Positions 35,432-45,300 of a stretch of DNA of 64,000 nucleotides are shown here, piece after piece. Below the pieces are notes generated by a model. That model saw only the letters and a list, made by a program, of their open reading frames with translations, ran no database searches and was not told the origin of the DNA. The translations under genes were made by a program, and so were the position numbers. Source of the DNA: Planctomycetaceae bacterium (GTDB lineage Bacteria; Planctomycetota; Planctomycetia; Planctomycetales; Planctomycetaceae); the NCBI GenBank assembly GCA_024742875.1, contig JANSXP010000010.1:1-64000 (forward strand). The letters are read 5' to 3'. Within the stretch, counting starts at the first letter, position 1. Every line of letters begins with the position of its first letter.

Positions 35432-36775
35432 CTACTGCGAACGGCGTGACCTGAGCTGAAGAGTGGACAGCAAATCGTCCGCTTCTGTGGCAAATTGATC
35501 TTTATCACTTTGTGAGTGGGAAAACAGAATGGTGAACTGCTGGCCGCTGGCGGCACTACACAGGTAGTGATCCCACAGAATCACGTCTTCATCTGCCTTC
35601 CCCTTAGTGCGAATTCTGCGGATTCGCCACTGGTCGTCATCACGGATCGTTTGTTCGTCAAGGACTTCGCCACTGCGTTTCTGAATGGCGGCGGCCACAT
35701 CATTGAGAAACTCACGATCCGGCGTGTGCTGCCTGGGAGGGACCGTCAAGTGCGTCGTGATGTTGCACTGGGAAATCAGCTCTCCGTTTCGCAGCTGCCG
35801 CAGCATGGTCACGCTGCCGGTCTGATGAAACAGGTGCCACTCGCGGCTGTGACGCAGAGTCAGGCCCTGCGTTGTTTCAAACTGAAGCAAAGATTCGGCG
35901 GGCGACGCCACGACGTTGCGCACCACTGCTGGGCGATAGGTGGCGTCCGGTGACTGCTGCCACGAGATGTTCGCCGTAATGTCCAGTCCCGGACTCACCG
36001 GACCGGCCGTTCGTTTTTCCTTCTGCTGCCCCTTGAAGCTCTTGATCAGCCCCGTTTGGCGATCCAGTGTGAGCTCTCCGGAATACGTGACACTGGCGGC
36101 CGAGCCCCGCACGGCCCCTTTGATGCTGCCGGAAAACTGAACGACAGCGGTTGCCTGGTCGGCGGATTTCAGCGTGCAGGTGGCCTTTTGATCGATGGCC
36201 GTTTCGATGCCGGTCAGCATTGGCATGACCCAGGAGTCAGTATTCCATTTCTCTCCGACAGCCACTTTCGTGACGGGCAGCACGGCTCTGACAGCCAGCG
36301 GATCAAAGGGCATTTGAATCAGGTCCAGTTCATTGCGCGTCAGGGGAGACGTGGCGCAGTAGCTTTGCAGCTGGTTGCTGCTGCCGTACACACGAATTTG
36401 CCGTCGGTCTGGTGACAGGCTGACGGCTGTGCGATGCCCTTCGCCGACCACCGTTTCTGTCCCGGCCGACAGGAACTGTCGCTGTCCGGCGATAAAACCT
36501 GATCCGGCCTCAGCGGCCGTGACACGCTGCTGTTGAAATTCGAAACGGCCGTTCGATTTTAAGTCAAACTTCTGAACGCCCGCTGGTGAGGGGGTCATTA
36601 CCTGGCCGCTGATGTTCATGGAATATTTGACCCGCGCAGCGGGAAGCGGACTGGCAGCAGAGGGCAAAGGCAGACGCAGTTCATCGCCGTGCGCTGGCTG
36701 TGCCAGGATCAGGGGCAGCAGGAAAGTGAGTGGGGCCAGCCGTGCCGAATAAGTAGAGCGGGGCATACGGGGCAT
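35432..36775 (-). CDS. Large secreted protein of unknown function
   Basis: 447 residues from ATG 36775, preceded by AGGATCGCTTA. A signal peptide of about 30 residues ends in AQPAHGDE. The middle reads as beta-rich repeats (VKYSMNISGQVMTPSPAG, VTYSGELTLDRQTGLIKSF, LDITANISWQQ). The C-terminal 90 residues form a separate domain (REFLNDVAAAIQKRSGEVL to TEADDLLSTLQLRSRRSQ). The FDPLAVRAVLPVTKVAVGEKW segment recalls planctomycete proteins of DUF6263 type, but I am not sure. No catalytic motif is recognised. It appears monocistronic. Confidence 0.7.
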   Translation of the reverse strand: MPRMPRSTYSARLAPLTFLLPLILAQPAHGDELRLPLPSAASPLPAARVKYSMNISGQVMTPSPAGVQKFDLKSNGRFEFQQQRVTAAEAGSGFIAGQRQFLSAGTETVVGEGHRTAVSLSPDRRQIRVYGSSNQLQSYCATSPLTRNELDLIQMPFDPLAVRAVLPVTKVAVGEKWNTDSWVMPMLTGIETAIDQKATCTLKSADQATAVVQFSGSIKGAVRGSAASVTYSGELTLDRQTGLIKSFKGQQKEKRTAGPVSPGLDITANISWQQSPDATYRPAVVRNVVASPAESLLQFETTQGLTLRHSREWHLFHQTGSVTMLRQLRNGELISQCNITTHLTVPPRQHTPDREFLNDVAAAIQKRSGEVLDEQTIRDDDQWRIRRIRTKGKADEDVILWDHYLCSAASGQQFTILFSHSQSDKDQFATEADDLLSTLQLRSRRSQ

Positions 36776-37078
36776 TAAGCGATCCTTCCTGCTGATCCTT
36801 CGCGGGGGTGTCCATCGTAGATCCTGCCCAGGCCGTTGCTGGCGCTGGCTGCGTGTGGCAGGAAACGGAAGAATAGGTGAAGGGGCAGGCTCAGTCGACG
36901 GGAATGTTCCCAGGGCGATGTGAAGGCGTGCGGCTCTTTGCTCACCTGCGCTCACGCGTCATCCACAGCCACGATTTCACATCGATCTCAGCCGGTCAGT
37001 CTGAAGCCGACCAGTTTGAAGCTGGTTAGTCTGACGATCAGAGTTTCCGGCGGCGTCGGGTGGCCGGATCGGCGAGCG
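36776..37078. other. Intergenic region with a degenerate repeat
   Basis: 303 bp between the unknown secreted gene and the dxs stop. It includes three degenerate 15-bp units (36994-37038). No gene and no clear terminator for dxs were seen. Confidence 0.45.
36994..37038. repeat. Three-unit degenerate 15-bp tandem repeat
   Basis: Units are GGTCAGTCTGAAGCC, GACCAGTTTGAAGCT and GGTTAGTCTGACGAT, differing at a few positions each. They lie just downstream of the dxs stop. Function unknown. Confidence 0.7.
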
Positions 37079-38989
37079 TCAGGCCACGCTGGCGGATTCG
37101 CTCGTCAGGCAACTGGCCAGTTCCCGAGCGGTGGCCGCGATCCCATCGGCATCCAGTTTCAAATCGTGCAGCAGTTCATCGCGATCGCCGTGTTCCACAA
37201 ATTCGTCAGGAATAGCGAGGATGCGGATCCGGTCGGTGGGCAGACCCATCTGATTGGCGGCTTCCAGCACGGCACTGCCGAAGCCACCGTTGTGGGCGTT
37301 TTCTTCGACCGTGATGATGAACCCGGTTTCCAGTGCCCGGCGGATTGCTTCACTGTCGACTGGTTTGACGAATCGGGCATTGACGACACCGACGTCAATG
37401 CCGTCGGCCTGCAGTGACCTGGCAGCATCCACGGCCGAGTGCAGCAGGGCTCCGCAGGCGAAGATGTTCCCTGTCTGGCCCCAGGACAGTGTTTCCGCCT
37501 TGCCCAGCTCAACGGGCGCGACATCACGCTCAATTTCGACAGCCGTGGCTTTGGGGTATCGCAGGGACGTTGGGCCATCATGCTGTAGCCCAAACTCCAG
37601 CATGGGAGCGACGTCGTTCGCATCTCCCGGCGCCATGACGACCATGTTGGGAAAGATCCGCATATACGAATTGTCAAACACACCGTGGTGTGTCGGGCCA
37701 TCGGGGCCGCACAGACCGGCTCGGTCCATGCAGAACATCACGGGCAGGTTCTGCAGGGCAACTTCCTGGAAGATGTGGTCGAAGCTTCGCTGCAGGAAGG
37801 TGCTGTAGATGTCCACAATCGGTCGCATACCCGACTTGGCCATGCCGCCGGCGAAGGCCACGGCGTGACCCTCACAGATGCCCGTGTCGAAGAAGCGTTC
37901 CGGAAATTCGTCCCGGATCTGACCCAGATCGTTGCCAGCACACATGGCGGCGGTCAGCACACAGACTCGATCGTCATTTTGCATGAGCTGATGAATCGAG
38001 CCGGACACCACATTCGTGTAAGCCTGCGAGCCACCTTTTTTGGCAGGCACAATCTCGTTGTTCTCGTCACGGCAGAATGGGGCTGGCGTGTGAAACTTGA
38101 CGGGGTCCTTGACGGCCGGTTCAAAGCCGTGTCCTTTGTCTGTGAACACGTGCAGCAGGACGGGCCCCTTGACGTCCTTCACCATTTGCAGATAACGCTT
38201 CAGTGATGTGATGTCGTGGCCGTCAATTGGACCGATGTAGCGAAAACCCATTTCCTCAAACAGCATGCCGCCGTGGAAGAAGGTTTTCAGTGCCTCTTTG
38301 AACTGCCCCAGCATGTGCTCGACGGGCTCGCCAACAACCGGCAGCTTGTTCAGCAGCCAGGACACATCACGCTTCAGGCCGTTGTAGAACGGTGCCACCC
38401 GGGCCTTATCCAGATAGCTGGCGATGCCGCCCACACGCGGACAGATTCCCATCTTGTTGTCATTGAGAATCACCAGCAGGTCTTTGTTCAGGCCGGCCGC
38501 GTTGTTCATGGCCTCAAAGACGACGCCGGAGGGCAGGGCACCGTCGCCAATGACGGCAACCGATTTTCGGTTCTCGCCGGGGTAGAGAATGTCGTCCGCT
38601 GTTTTCAGGCCCAGAACCGTCGACACACTGGCCCCTGCATGGCCGGTCACGAACAGGTCGTAGTCGCTTTCCACGGGATTGGGATAGCCCATCAGCCCGC
38701 CACGACGACGGATCGTGTGGAACTCCTCAAAGCGACCGGTGACCAGCTTGTGCGGATACACCTGATGGCCAGTGTCCCAGATCAGCCGGTCTTTGGAGAA
38801 ATCAAAGATCGTGTGCAGCGCGATGCACAGTTCGACCACTCCGAGGTTACTGGCGAAGTGGGCCGCCCGATCGGAAACCACTGTGAGCAGTGCTTCGCGA
38901 ATTTCTTCGGCCAGCGCAACCTGCTGCTTGTCGTCCATGTCCCGCAGCATGGCGGGAGATTTCAATTCGCTGAGAATGTCGAAAGGCAT
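37079..38989 (-). CDS. dxs: 1-deoxy-D-xylulose-5-phosphate synthase
   Basis: 636 residues. It condenses pyruvate and glyceraldehyde-3-phosphate using thiamine diphosphate, the first step of the MEP isoprenoid route. VIGDGALPSGVVFEAMN near residue 145 with ILNDNKMGI forms the cofactor site. The catalytic Glu is in DTGICEGHAVAFAGGMA near residue 370, and MDRAGLCGPDGPTHHG is a further family block. The substrate loop reads VTGHAGASVS where most enzymes have GHxSTSIS, a variant I associate with planctomycetes. Its ATG shares one base with the ispA stop (TGATG). It ends SASVA. Confidence 0.95.
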   Translation of the reverse strand: MPFDILSELKSPAMLRDMDDKQQVALAEEIREALLTVVSDRAAHFASNLGVVELCIALHTIFDFSKDRLIWDTGHQVYPHKLVTGRFEEFHTIRRRGGLMGYPNPVESDYDLFVTGHAGASVSTVLGLKTADDILYPGENRKSVAVIGDGALPSGVVFEAMNNAAGLNKDLLVILNDNKMGICPRVGGIASYLDKARVAPFYNGLKRDVSWLLNKLPVVGEPVEHMLGQFKEALKTFFHGGMLFEEMGFRYIGPIDGHDITSLKRYLQMVKDVKGPVLLHVFTDKGHGFEPAVKDPVKFHTPAPFCRDENNEIVPAKKGGSQAYTNVVSGSIHQLMQNDDRVCVLTAAMCAGNDLGQIRDEFPERFFDTGICEGHAVAFAGGMAKSGMRPIVDIYSTFLQRSFDHIFQEVALQNLPVMFCMDRAGLCGPDGPTHHGVFDNSYMRIFPNMVVMAPGDANDVAPMLEFGLQHDGPTSLRYPKATAVEIERDVAPVELGKAETLSWGQTGNIFACGALLHSAVDAARSLQADGIDVGVVNARFVKPVDSEAIRRALETGFIITVEENAHNGGFGSAVLEAANQMGLPTDRIRILAIPDEFVEHGDRDELLHDLKLDADGIAATARELASCLTSESASVA

Positions 38990-40002
38990 CAGTGATCTCT
39001 TTCCACGATAAATCGAGCCAGTTGACGGAGGACGTCGGCCTTCTTTCCAAACACGTCAAGGGCGCTGCAGGCGGTCTGCACAAGTGCTTCGGCTTTGCGG
39101 CGGCTGGATTCAATTCCAATCAGTGAGGGGTAGGTCAGTTTGCCAAGTTCGTCGTCCCGGCCGGTTTCCTTCCCGAGCTTTTCATGGCTCCCGGTGACGT
39201 CCAGCAGATCGTCGGCAATTTGAAACGCCAGACCAATGCACTGTCCGTATTCTACAAGTGCCTGCCGCTGCTGCGGGTTGCTGCCAGCGACAGACGCTCC
39301 CAGTTCGAGGGCGGCTGTGATTAAGGCGCCCGTCTTCATTCTATGAATTTGAATCAATTGTTCTACGCGAATTGATCCGTCGTCGCTGGTGGGATTATCG
39401 CTTTCTCCCTCGCTTTCCCCAGTCTCAACCGCAGAGCGGGCCTCCTGCGAACGCCGAAAACTCGCAAATTCTGCCTCTCCAGACGCCGAGCGGCCTCGAT
39501 ACAGGGCCCCTTCTGCGGCCAGATCCAGTATCTGTCCGCCCACCATGCCGATCCCGCCGGCGGCCCGCGACAGCACAGCCAGGCAGTCGGATGTCACCTC
39601 GGAAGGCGTTGCTGCGGTGCCGAGCGTCTCAAAGGCGAAGGTCAGCAGCGCGTCGCCGGCCAGGATCGCCAGCGCTTCACCAAACACGATATGACTGGTC
39701 GCCCGCCCCCGTCGCAGATCGTCGTCGTCCATTGAGGGGAGGTCATCGTGGATCAGCGAGTAGGTGTGGATCATCTCGATACCGGCGGCCGCTGGCAGCG
39801 CCGATTCGGGCCGCCCCCCACACACCTCGCAGGCAATCAACACCAGAGCAGGACGCAGCCGTTTACCGCCGGCCAGCAGGCTGTACTCGACGGCATCCCG
39901 CAATGCAGGGGGCCAGTCAGCGGACTGCATTCTCTGCCGCAGATCAGCGTCCACGCAGGCCTTCAGCGAGGCGAACTTATCGTGGAAGTTGTCAGCAGAC
40001 AT
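38989..40002 (-). CDS. ispA: Farnesyl/geranyl diphosphate synthase (polyprenyl synthetase) with an insertion
   Basis: 337 residues from ATG 40002. It makes C15 or C20 prenyl diphosphates. The first Asp-rich motif is DDLPSMDDDDLRRG near residue 88; the second is DDLLD near residue 262. LLAGGKRLRPAL and GGQILDL are family blocks. Typical enzymes have about 295 residues. The excess is mainly an acidic/polar insertion at about residues 165-210 (YRGRSASGEAEFASFRR then ETGESEGESDN). It is coupled to dxs by a one-base overlap, so the two successive pathway steps share one transcript. Confidence 0.93.
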   Translation of the reverse strand: MSADNFHDKFASLKACVDADLRQRMQSADWPPALRDAVEYSLLAGGKRLRPALVLIACEVCGGRPESALPAAAGIEMIHTYSLIHDDLPSMDDDDLRRGRATSHIVFGEALAILAGDALLTFAFETLGTAATPSEVTSDCLAVLSRAAGGIGMVGGQILDLAAEGALYRGRSASGEAEFASFRRSQEARSAVETGESEGESDNPTSDDGSIRVEQLIQIHRMKTGALITAALELGASVAGSNPQQRQALVEYGQCIGLAFQIADDLLDVTGSHEKLGKETGRDDELGKLTYPSLIGIESSRRKAEALVQTACSALDVFGKKADVLRQLARFIVERDH

Positions 40003-40152
40003 AAAACGAACCTGGTTGGGTCCGGCGGTGAGGGGCGTGTCGACCTGGGCGGCGGCAGAATCCGGCGAATACTGACATCGTTTCCACGGAAAAACCACCG
40101 TGTTAACGCGGAATCTGGACAGCTTTGCCCACGCCTGCCCGAACTTCGCTCA

Positions 40153-41331
40153 TTATTCCAGACCTGCCGCCAGTCGGGTGGCAATTTCACACGCGGCGAC
40201 AAACTGCGGGATGTTCAGCGTTTCGTCGACGGTGTGAATTCCGTGCTGCCCACAGCCGAGCGTGACTGCCGGGAAGCCGTGACGCGCCATCCAGTTGGCA
40301 TCCAGTCCGCCGTCACAAGGCCGGGCGGTGGTGTCCACACCGCTGGCCTCGGCGGCCTGCCTGGCCACTTTCACGCATTGAGCCGACTCGCGAATGGCAA
40401 ATGCTTCGTAGCGAGTGTCCTCTTCAAATGTCAGCTGTCCCCGCTGGCCGGCTGCGTTCTTTGTGGACTTCACCGCCGCCTCAAACGCCTTGCGAAACTC
40501 GCGGACGATGCGTTTGCGGAAGGCCGGCTGATGGCTTCTGGCTTCGGCCTGTAGCTGCACCTGAGGCATCACCACATTGGTCGCCGCCCCGCCGGAAATG
40601 ACGCCAATGTTGCTGGCACCGCGATTCTTTCCGGATTCCACCAGTCCGTGCCATCCGTTCTGCTGCAGACTGGCCATGGCCATGCCGGCCACCACAGCGG
40701 CATTGACTCCATCTTCAGGATGCGCGCCCGCGTGGCTGGCGATGCCGTCAATCGTGATCTCCAGATTGGTGGCGCCCACCGCTCCAATAATCAGATCACC
40801 CGGATCACGACCGTCCCAGTTGAAGCACAGCCGGGGCTTGCCCAGCTTGCCGGCCGAAATGTAGCGAGCGCCGCGCAGGCCGATTTCTTCCTGCACGGTA
40901 AACAGCAGTGTCAAAGGAGGGTGAGGCAGTTTCTGTCGCAGCACTTCGATGATCGCCGTCAACACCGCTGCGCAGCCCGCTCGATTGTCGCCTCCCAGAG
41001 CCGTCTTTCCCGAAGCTGGTCGGATGATGTCTCCTTTGCGAACCGGCTTGCAGCCGACCGCCAGCGGGACCGTATCCATGTGAGCCATCAGCAGGCGATG
41101 AGGGCCGGGCGCTGTGCCCTTGATGCGGACAATCAGGTTGCCGATTTCTCCACCCGCCGGGCTGCGACGGTGGGCCGTGTCCGTTGACATGGCCGAGGCG
41201 GGGACGCCTGCTTTCTGCAGTTGTTTTTGAATCCACTCGGCCACCAGAGACTCCTGGCAGCTGCCGCCGGGAATGGCCATCAGATCCATGACACGCTTAA
41301 CGGCTACCGCTTCCCTGATCGCTTTCATCAT
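40153..41331 (-). CDS. M20-family peptidase, PepT-like
   Basis: 392 residues. Zinc ligands lie in LLMAHMDTVP (near residue 83), LGGDNRAGCA (near 113), and LFTVQEEIGLRGA (near 144, with the catalytic Glu-Glu); a further His is in GCGQHGIHTVDE near the C-terminus. The intervening dimerisation domain contains GIASHAGAHPEDGVNA. It is closest to peptidase T-like di-zinc tripeptidases, probably cytoplasmic as no signal peptide is seen. It lies upstream of ispA by 150 bp on the same strand. ATG 41331 and 41328 are adjacent possible starts. Confidence 0.9.
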   Translation of the reverse strand: MMKAIREAVAVKRVMDLMAIPGGSCQESLVAEWIQKQLQKAGVPASAMSTDTAHRRSPAGGEIGNLIVRIKGTAPGPHRLLMAHMDTVPLAVGCKPVRKGDIIRPASGKTALGGDNRAGCAAVLTAIIEVLRQKLPHPPLTLLFTVQEEIGLRGARYISAGKLGKPRLCFNWDGRDPGDLIIGAVGATNLEITIDGIASHAGAHPEDGVNAAVVAGMAMASLQQNGWHGLVESGKNRGASNIGVISGGAATNVVMPQVQLQAEARSHQPAFRKRIVREFRKAFEAAVKSTKNAAGQRGQLTFEEDTRYEAFAIRESAQCVKVARQAAEASGVDTTARPCDGGLDANWMARHGFPAVTLGCGQHGIHTVDETLNIPQFVAACEIATRLAAGLE

Positions 41332-41413
41332 CTACTCTCGCTCAAGATTCAGTGAGGGCGAAAGCTTAGGAGACGCCGCGTCCGATTGCATCCCGGTCAG
41401 GCGTGCGTTTCAG

Positions 41414-41449
41414 AAAACAAAAGGCCGCCAGCGCAGGGCACCGGCGGCT
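41414..41449 (-). terminator. Probable terminator of the secretin-lipoprotein operon
   Basis: On the minus strand GCCGCC and GGCGGC close a stem with inner GTGC/GCGC pairing, followed by CTTTTGTTTTC. It lies about 64 bp after the lipoprotein stop. The T-run is interrupted by C and G, so it may be weak. Confidence 0.65.
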
Positions 41450-41512
41450 GATCGGGAGATCTTTCGCATCACGCTTGATTCGTCCGGTCGCGGACGTGCA
41501 GCGTGCGCAGTT

Positions 41513-42211
41513 TTAATGCTGCGGCAGCGAGATGGTCATTGTGTCCAGACGATCCTCGATGCGGTCGCGCGACACGGTGCCGGTTGGGTCTTTTCGCGAG
41601 CGGCGGTCATCGATTTTGGTTTTGGATTCCACCCGTTTGACAATGTCCCGGCGAATGGCGGAGGCCGACGCCGATTTGGGCGTGGTTTTGGGGGCCAGCG
41701 TGACTTCGGTAAATGGCGATTTCGTGACTCGACCGTTCAGGTCCGTGTGTTCAACTCGCAGGCCAAAACTGTGACTGACATCACTGGCCACTTCACCGGA
41801 TGGCAAGAAGATGTTGTAGCTGTGGCCCAGTGTCCCTTCGGATCGATGCGCCTCCCAGCCGTCCTCCACAAAGGTGAAGACGTGCTGCGGCTGGCGATCT
41901 TTCTCGCCCTCATCGAAGTTGGCGTACAGATACACCTTCACCGTGCCGCCCACCTTGATGGGGGACGGTTTGCCAAAGGTGAAGAACATCACCTGACCGG
42001 CAAAGCCGCGGCTGGGTGAGCCATCCAGGCCGACTCCCTCTGACGGTTCCCACAGGCTGAGCACTTTGGAAACCCGTTTGGTGGAATGCTGTCGCACCAG
42101 TGACATGGGAGCGGAAATGACAGACCGGGACGACTCCAGAATGCCGGACGTGCACCCCGTGGATGACACAGCAATCGTCGAACACAGCAGCAGAGCGAAT
42201 TTCGATTTCAT
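41513..42211 (-). CDS. Lipoprotein paired with the secretin
   Basis: 232 residues from ATG 42211. The signal MKSKFALLLCSTIAVSSTGC ends in a lipobox Cys (residue 20), so it should be processed by Lgt and Lsp (lgt is at 62427). The centre is beta-rich (GGTVKVYLYANFDEG, GHSYNIFLPSGEV, SFGLRVEHTDLNGRV). The C-terminal 50 residues are highly charged. It lies 118 bp downstream of the 1316-residue secretin gene in the same direction, with a terminator after it. Pilotin or accessory function is inferred from position and lipidation only. Confidence 0.75.
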   Translation of the reverse strand: MKSKFALLLCSTIAVSSTGCTSGILESSRSVISAPMSLVRQHSTKRVSKVLSLWEPSEGVGLDGSPSRGFAGQVMFFTFGKPSPIKVGGTVKVYLYANFDEGEKDRQPQHVFTFVEDGWEAHRSEGTLGHSYNIFLPSGEVASDVSHSFGLRVEHTDLNGRVTKSPFTEVTLAPKTTPKSASASAIRRDIVKRVESKTKIDDRRSRKDPTGTVSRDRIEDRLDTMTISLPQH

Positions 42212-42329
42212 GATGAGTTCTCTGTTGGACTTGGCGTTGGCAGGCGGGATCAACGAGCAGGCACCATGCCGACAACCGCGTTCGGCCCTGAGACGCGAAC
42301 GCGGTTGCTGCGGTTTTTCAAATCGACGT

Positions 42330-45300
42330 TTAGCGACGCAGCAGACGGTCTGTCCACGTTCTGCGCGGTGGCCGTTCTTCAAACTGTTCCGGCTCGCGGC
42401 CAACAGCGTTGCTCACAGACGAAGCACGCTCTTTCGTTCCGGACGCAGGCAGAATCAGCATTTCTTCATTCAACTGGCCGTCACGCCGACGTGTGGACGC
42501 TGGCTTGCGGCCGCCAAAATCCGTTCGAGCCTGAGGTGGCAGGACCACGTCTTCTTCCATGACAGGAGCGTCCTGTGGCACCGGCTGGCCCACACGCGGT
42601 GGGATTTCATCTTCCAGAGGAGCCACGAAGAAGTCGGCGTCTGTGATTGGTCCCTGATCCATGCCGGATGGCGGAACGCTGAAGATTGGACCGTGAATCT
42701 CTTCGGCTTCGGATTCAATGAAGTGCATTCGCTCCGATTCGATCTGCTTGATGACTTCCGCGTCGATGTCGCTGTAGACGACTCGCGGCGTCAGGAAGAT
42801 CAGCAGTTCCGTACGAGCCGTATTGGTGCCGTCGTAGCGGAATGCCTGTCCGATAATCGGCAGGTCACCGAGCCATGGAACTTTGCGTTCCAGCGTTTCG
42901 TCGTTCTTGGTGATCATGCCACCGATGACAATTGTCTGGCCGTTGGGCACAGCCACCACGGTGTCAGCAATGGCCGAGTTGATGATCACAGACTCCACCA
43001 CGTTACCGGTGGTGACATCCGTAAAGACGGGAACACCGCCGGATGCCAGACCACTCTTCTCAGCATAAACATCCATGAACACGGTGCCGTCCGATGTGAC
43101 ACGCGGCGTGACTTCCAGAATGATTCCCACGCTACGCGATTCAATGTTGGGCGTCACAAAGTTGTCGTTGACCGTCACTCCGTTGACCACGGGAACTTCC
43201 TGACCCACATTGATGCTGGCGGGCAGGTTGTGAGTGGCACGTACCTGCGGACGGCTCAGGATGTGGACCGTTCGTCGAGCGGCCAAAGCTCTCACCAGCA
43301 CACTCACAGCATCGGACTGAGCAGAGAACACAAAGCCGCCAAAGCCCAGGTCGCCGTTCTGTCGACCCAGTGAGAAGTTGCTCAGGCCCTGAGTGCCGAT
43401 CACCGAGGTGTCTCCGCTGGCGTTGTTGCCCAGACTGGAGATGGTGTTGTTGAAGTTGAAACCGGGCGTGCGGTTCTGTGACTGAATGATGGTTTCCTGC
43501 AACTGCTGCCCATTGGCCGCCTGCACAATGTTCGTCGTGGTGACGATGTCGGCGGCGGACTCCAGCAGGCTGCGAGAGAACAGGGTGGGGTCCTGGAAGC
43601 CCAGTTCCACACCAAATTCATCCGTGTTGTCCAGTTGCACTTCCACCAGCAGGGCCTGAATGACCACCTGTGGTGGCAGGGCGTCAAGGTTCTCGATGAT
43701 GGCTGTGATCTGACTGAAGTAGTCCGGAGACGCACTGACAATCAGCGAGTTGCTGTTGTCATCGGCCGTCACCAGCACTTCCTGTCGCAGGCGTTCGATG
43801 TTGCTGACCAGTCCTTCTGCACTGTCCTGCAGTTCGGACTGCTGTTCCAGAAAGTCATCCAGAGCACTCGCCACTTCACTGGCCAGCACGTTCTGCAGAG
43901 GCAGAACTTCGGTCAGTCGTTCGCGGGATTCCGTGGCGTCCAGTCGCAGCAGAATGGCATCCACCACGGCCAGCGTTTCCGGAGAGCCAACCGCCAGAAT
44001 GGTGTTGGTTCGCAGGTCCGCACTAAAGACGACGGGGATCAGACTGCTGGCCGCATCTTCCGCACCGGCAATGACCACACCCAGCTGGTCTTCCTGATTC
44101 TGATTCTCGAACAGCGACGTCAGCAGTTCCACCGACTGCTCCGCATCCGCGTTCTTCAGCGCGAACACTTTGATCTCGCTAACGGCCGAAGGAGCCCGGT
44201 CCAGCTGCTCGACGAGTGCCAGCAGCAGCGGAATGCTGGCTTCCGGCGCGGAGATGAACAGTTTGTTGGTGCGGGCGTCGGGCGTGACGCGCACGTCCGA
44301 CAAAATGCCGGAACGCAGCAGCTCACGTCCGCCGGCCGAAGCCGAAAGGAATTCCAGCGCGACCGATTTGGTGGCCTGCAGATCCTGATTCTGACCCTGC
44401 AGTCCACCGAATGTTCCCTGGCCACCCGTGGTGGGTGTGGGAGCGGCGTTGATGGCACTTTGAATGGCGTTGTTGATGGTCTCTGACAGTTCTTCCGCAG
44501 TGGCGTGCTGCAGCTGGACAATCTCGACGCGGTGGACCGAGTTTGGCGTGTCCTTGTCCATCTTTTCGATCAGTCGGCCAATTTCTGTCAGGTCGTTGGG
44601 ACGGCCCTGCACAATCACCGCGTTGGTGCGTGAATCGGCGATGATGCGAACGCGTGTTGCCAGACCGCCACGCTCTTCAAAGAATGCTTCAATATTGGTG
44701 ACCACCTGTGTGGCAATGGCGTTTCGCAGGCTGAAGACTTCAAATTCCGCATTGGGATCGACCGGCTTATCCAGTTCACTGGCCAGCTCCAGAATAGACG
44801 GCAGGTCAATCTCCGGTGCCAGAATGAGGATGGCGTTGGGCTTGACCACGGGAATAAACGACGCTTCTTTTTCGCCATCGCTGCCCCGGGCCCGCACAGA
44901 AGCCAGTTCCTCGTAAACCTGCGTCATCAGCTCAGCCATGGCTTCGGAATTGACACTGCTGAGGGTCAGCACGTGGATGGCAGGCAGGGAGCCCACACTC
45001 ATTTCTTCCAGCTGCTGGACGATGCGCGTCACCTTTTCCACGTCCGCCTCATTGCCCTTGAGAATCAGGATGTCCAGACCGGGGACGGCCTGCACGTTGA
45101 CTTCTCCACGCAGGTTCAGCGTGTTGGGGATGGACTGTGACGATGCCGGGGGCTGTCCGGCCATCGGCTGTCCGCCGGGGACTCCCATGGGAGGCTGAGC
45201 GGCCGGAGATGGTCCCGGTTGATTCTGCAGGGCCACCATGCGGTGGATCTGCCTGTTCAGGTTTTCCGCCGTGTCTTCACTGACGCCGCTGTTGGGAACC

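Noticed and set aside
42066-43373. 435-residue open frame on the plus strand
   Set aside because: Antisense to the secretin pore domain.
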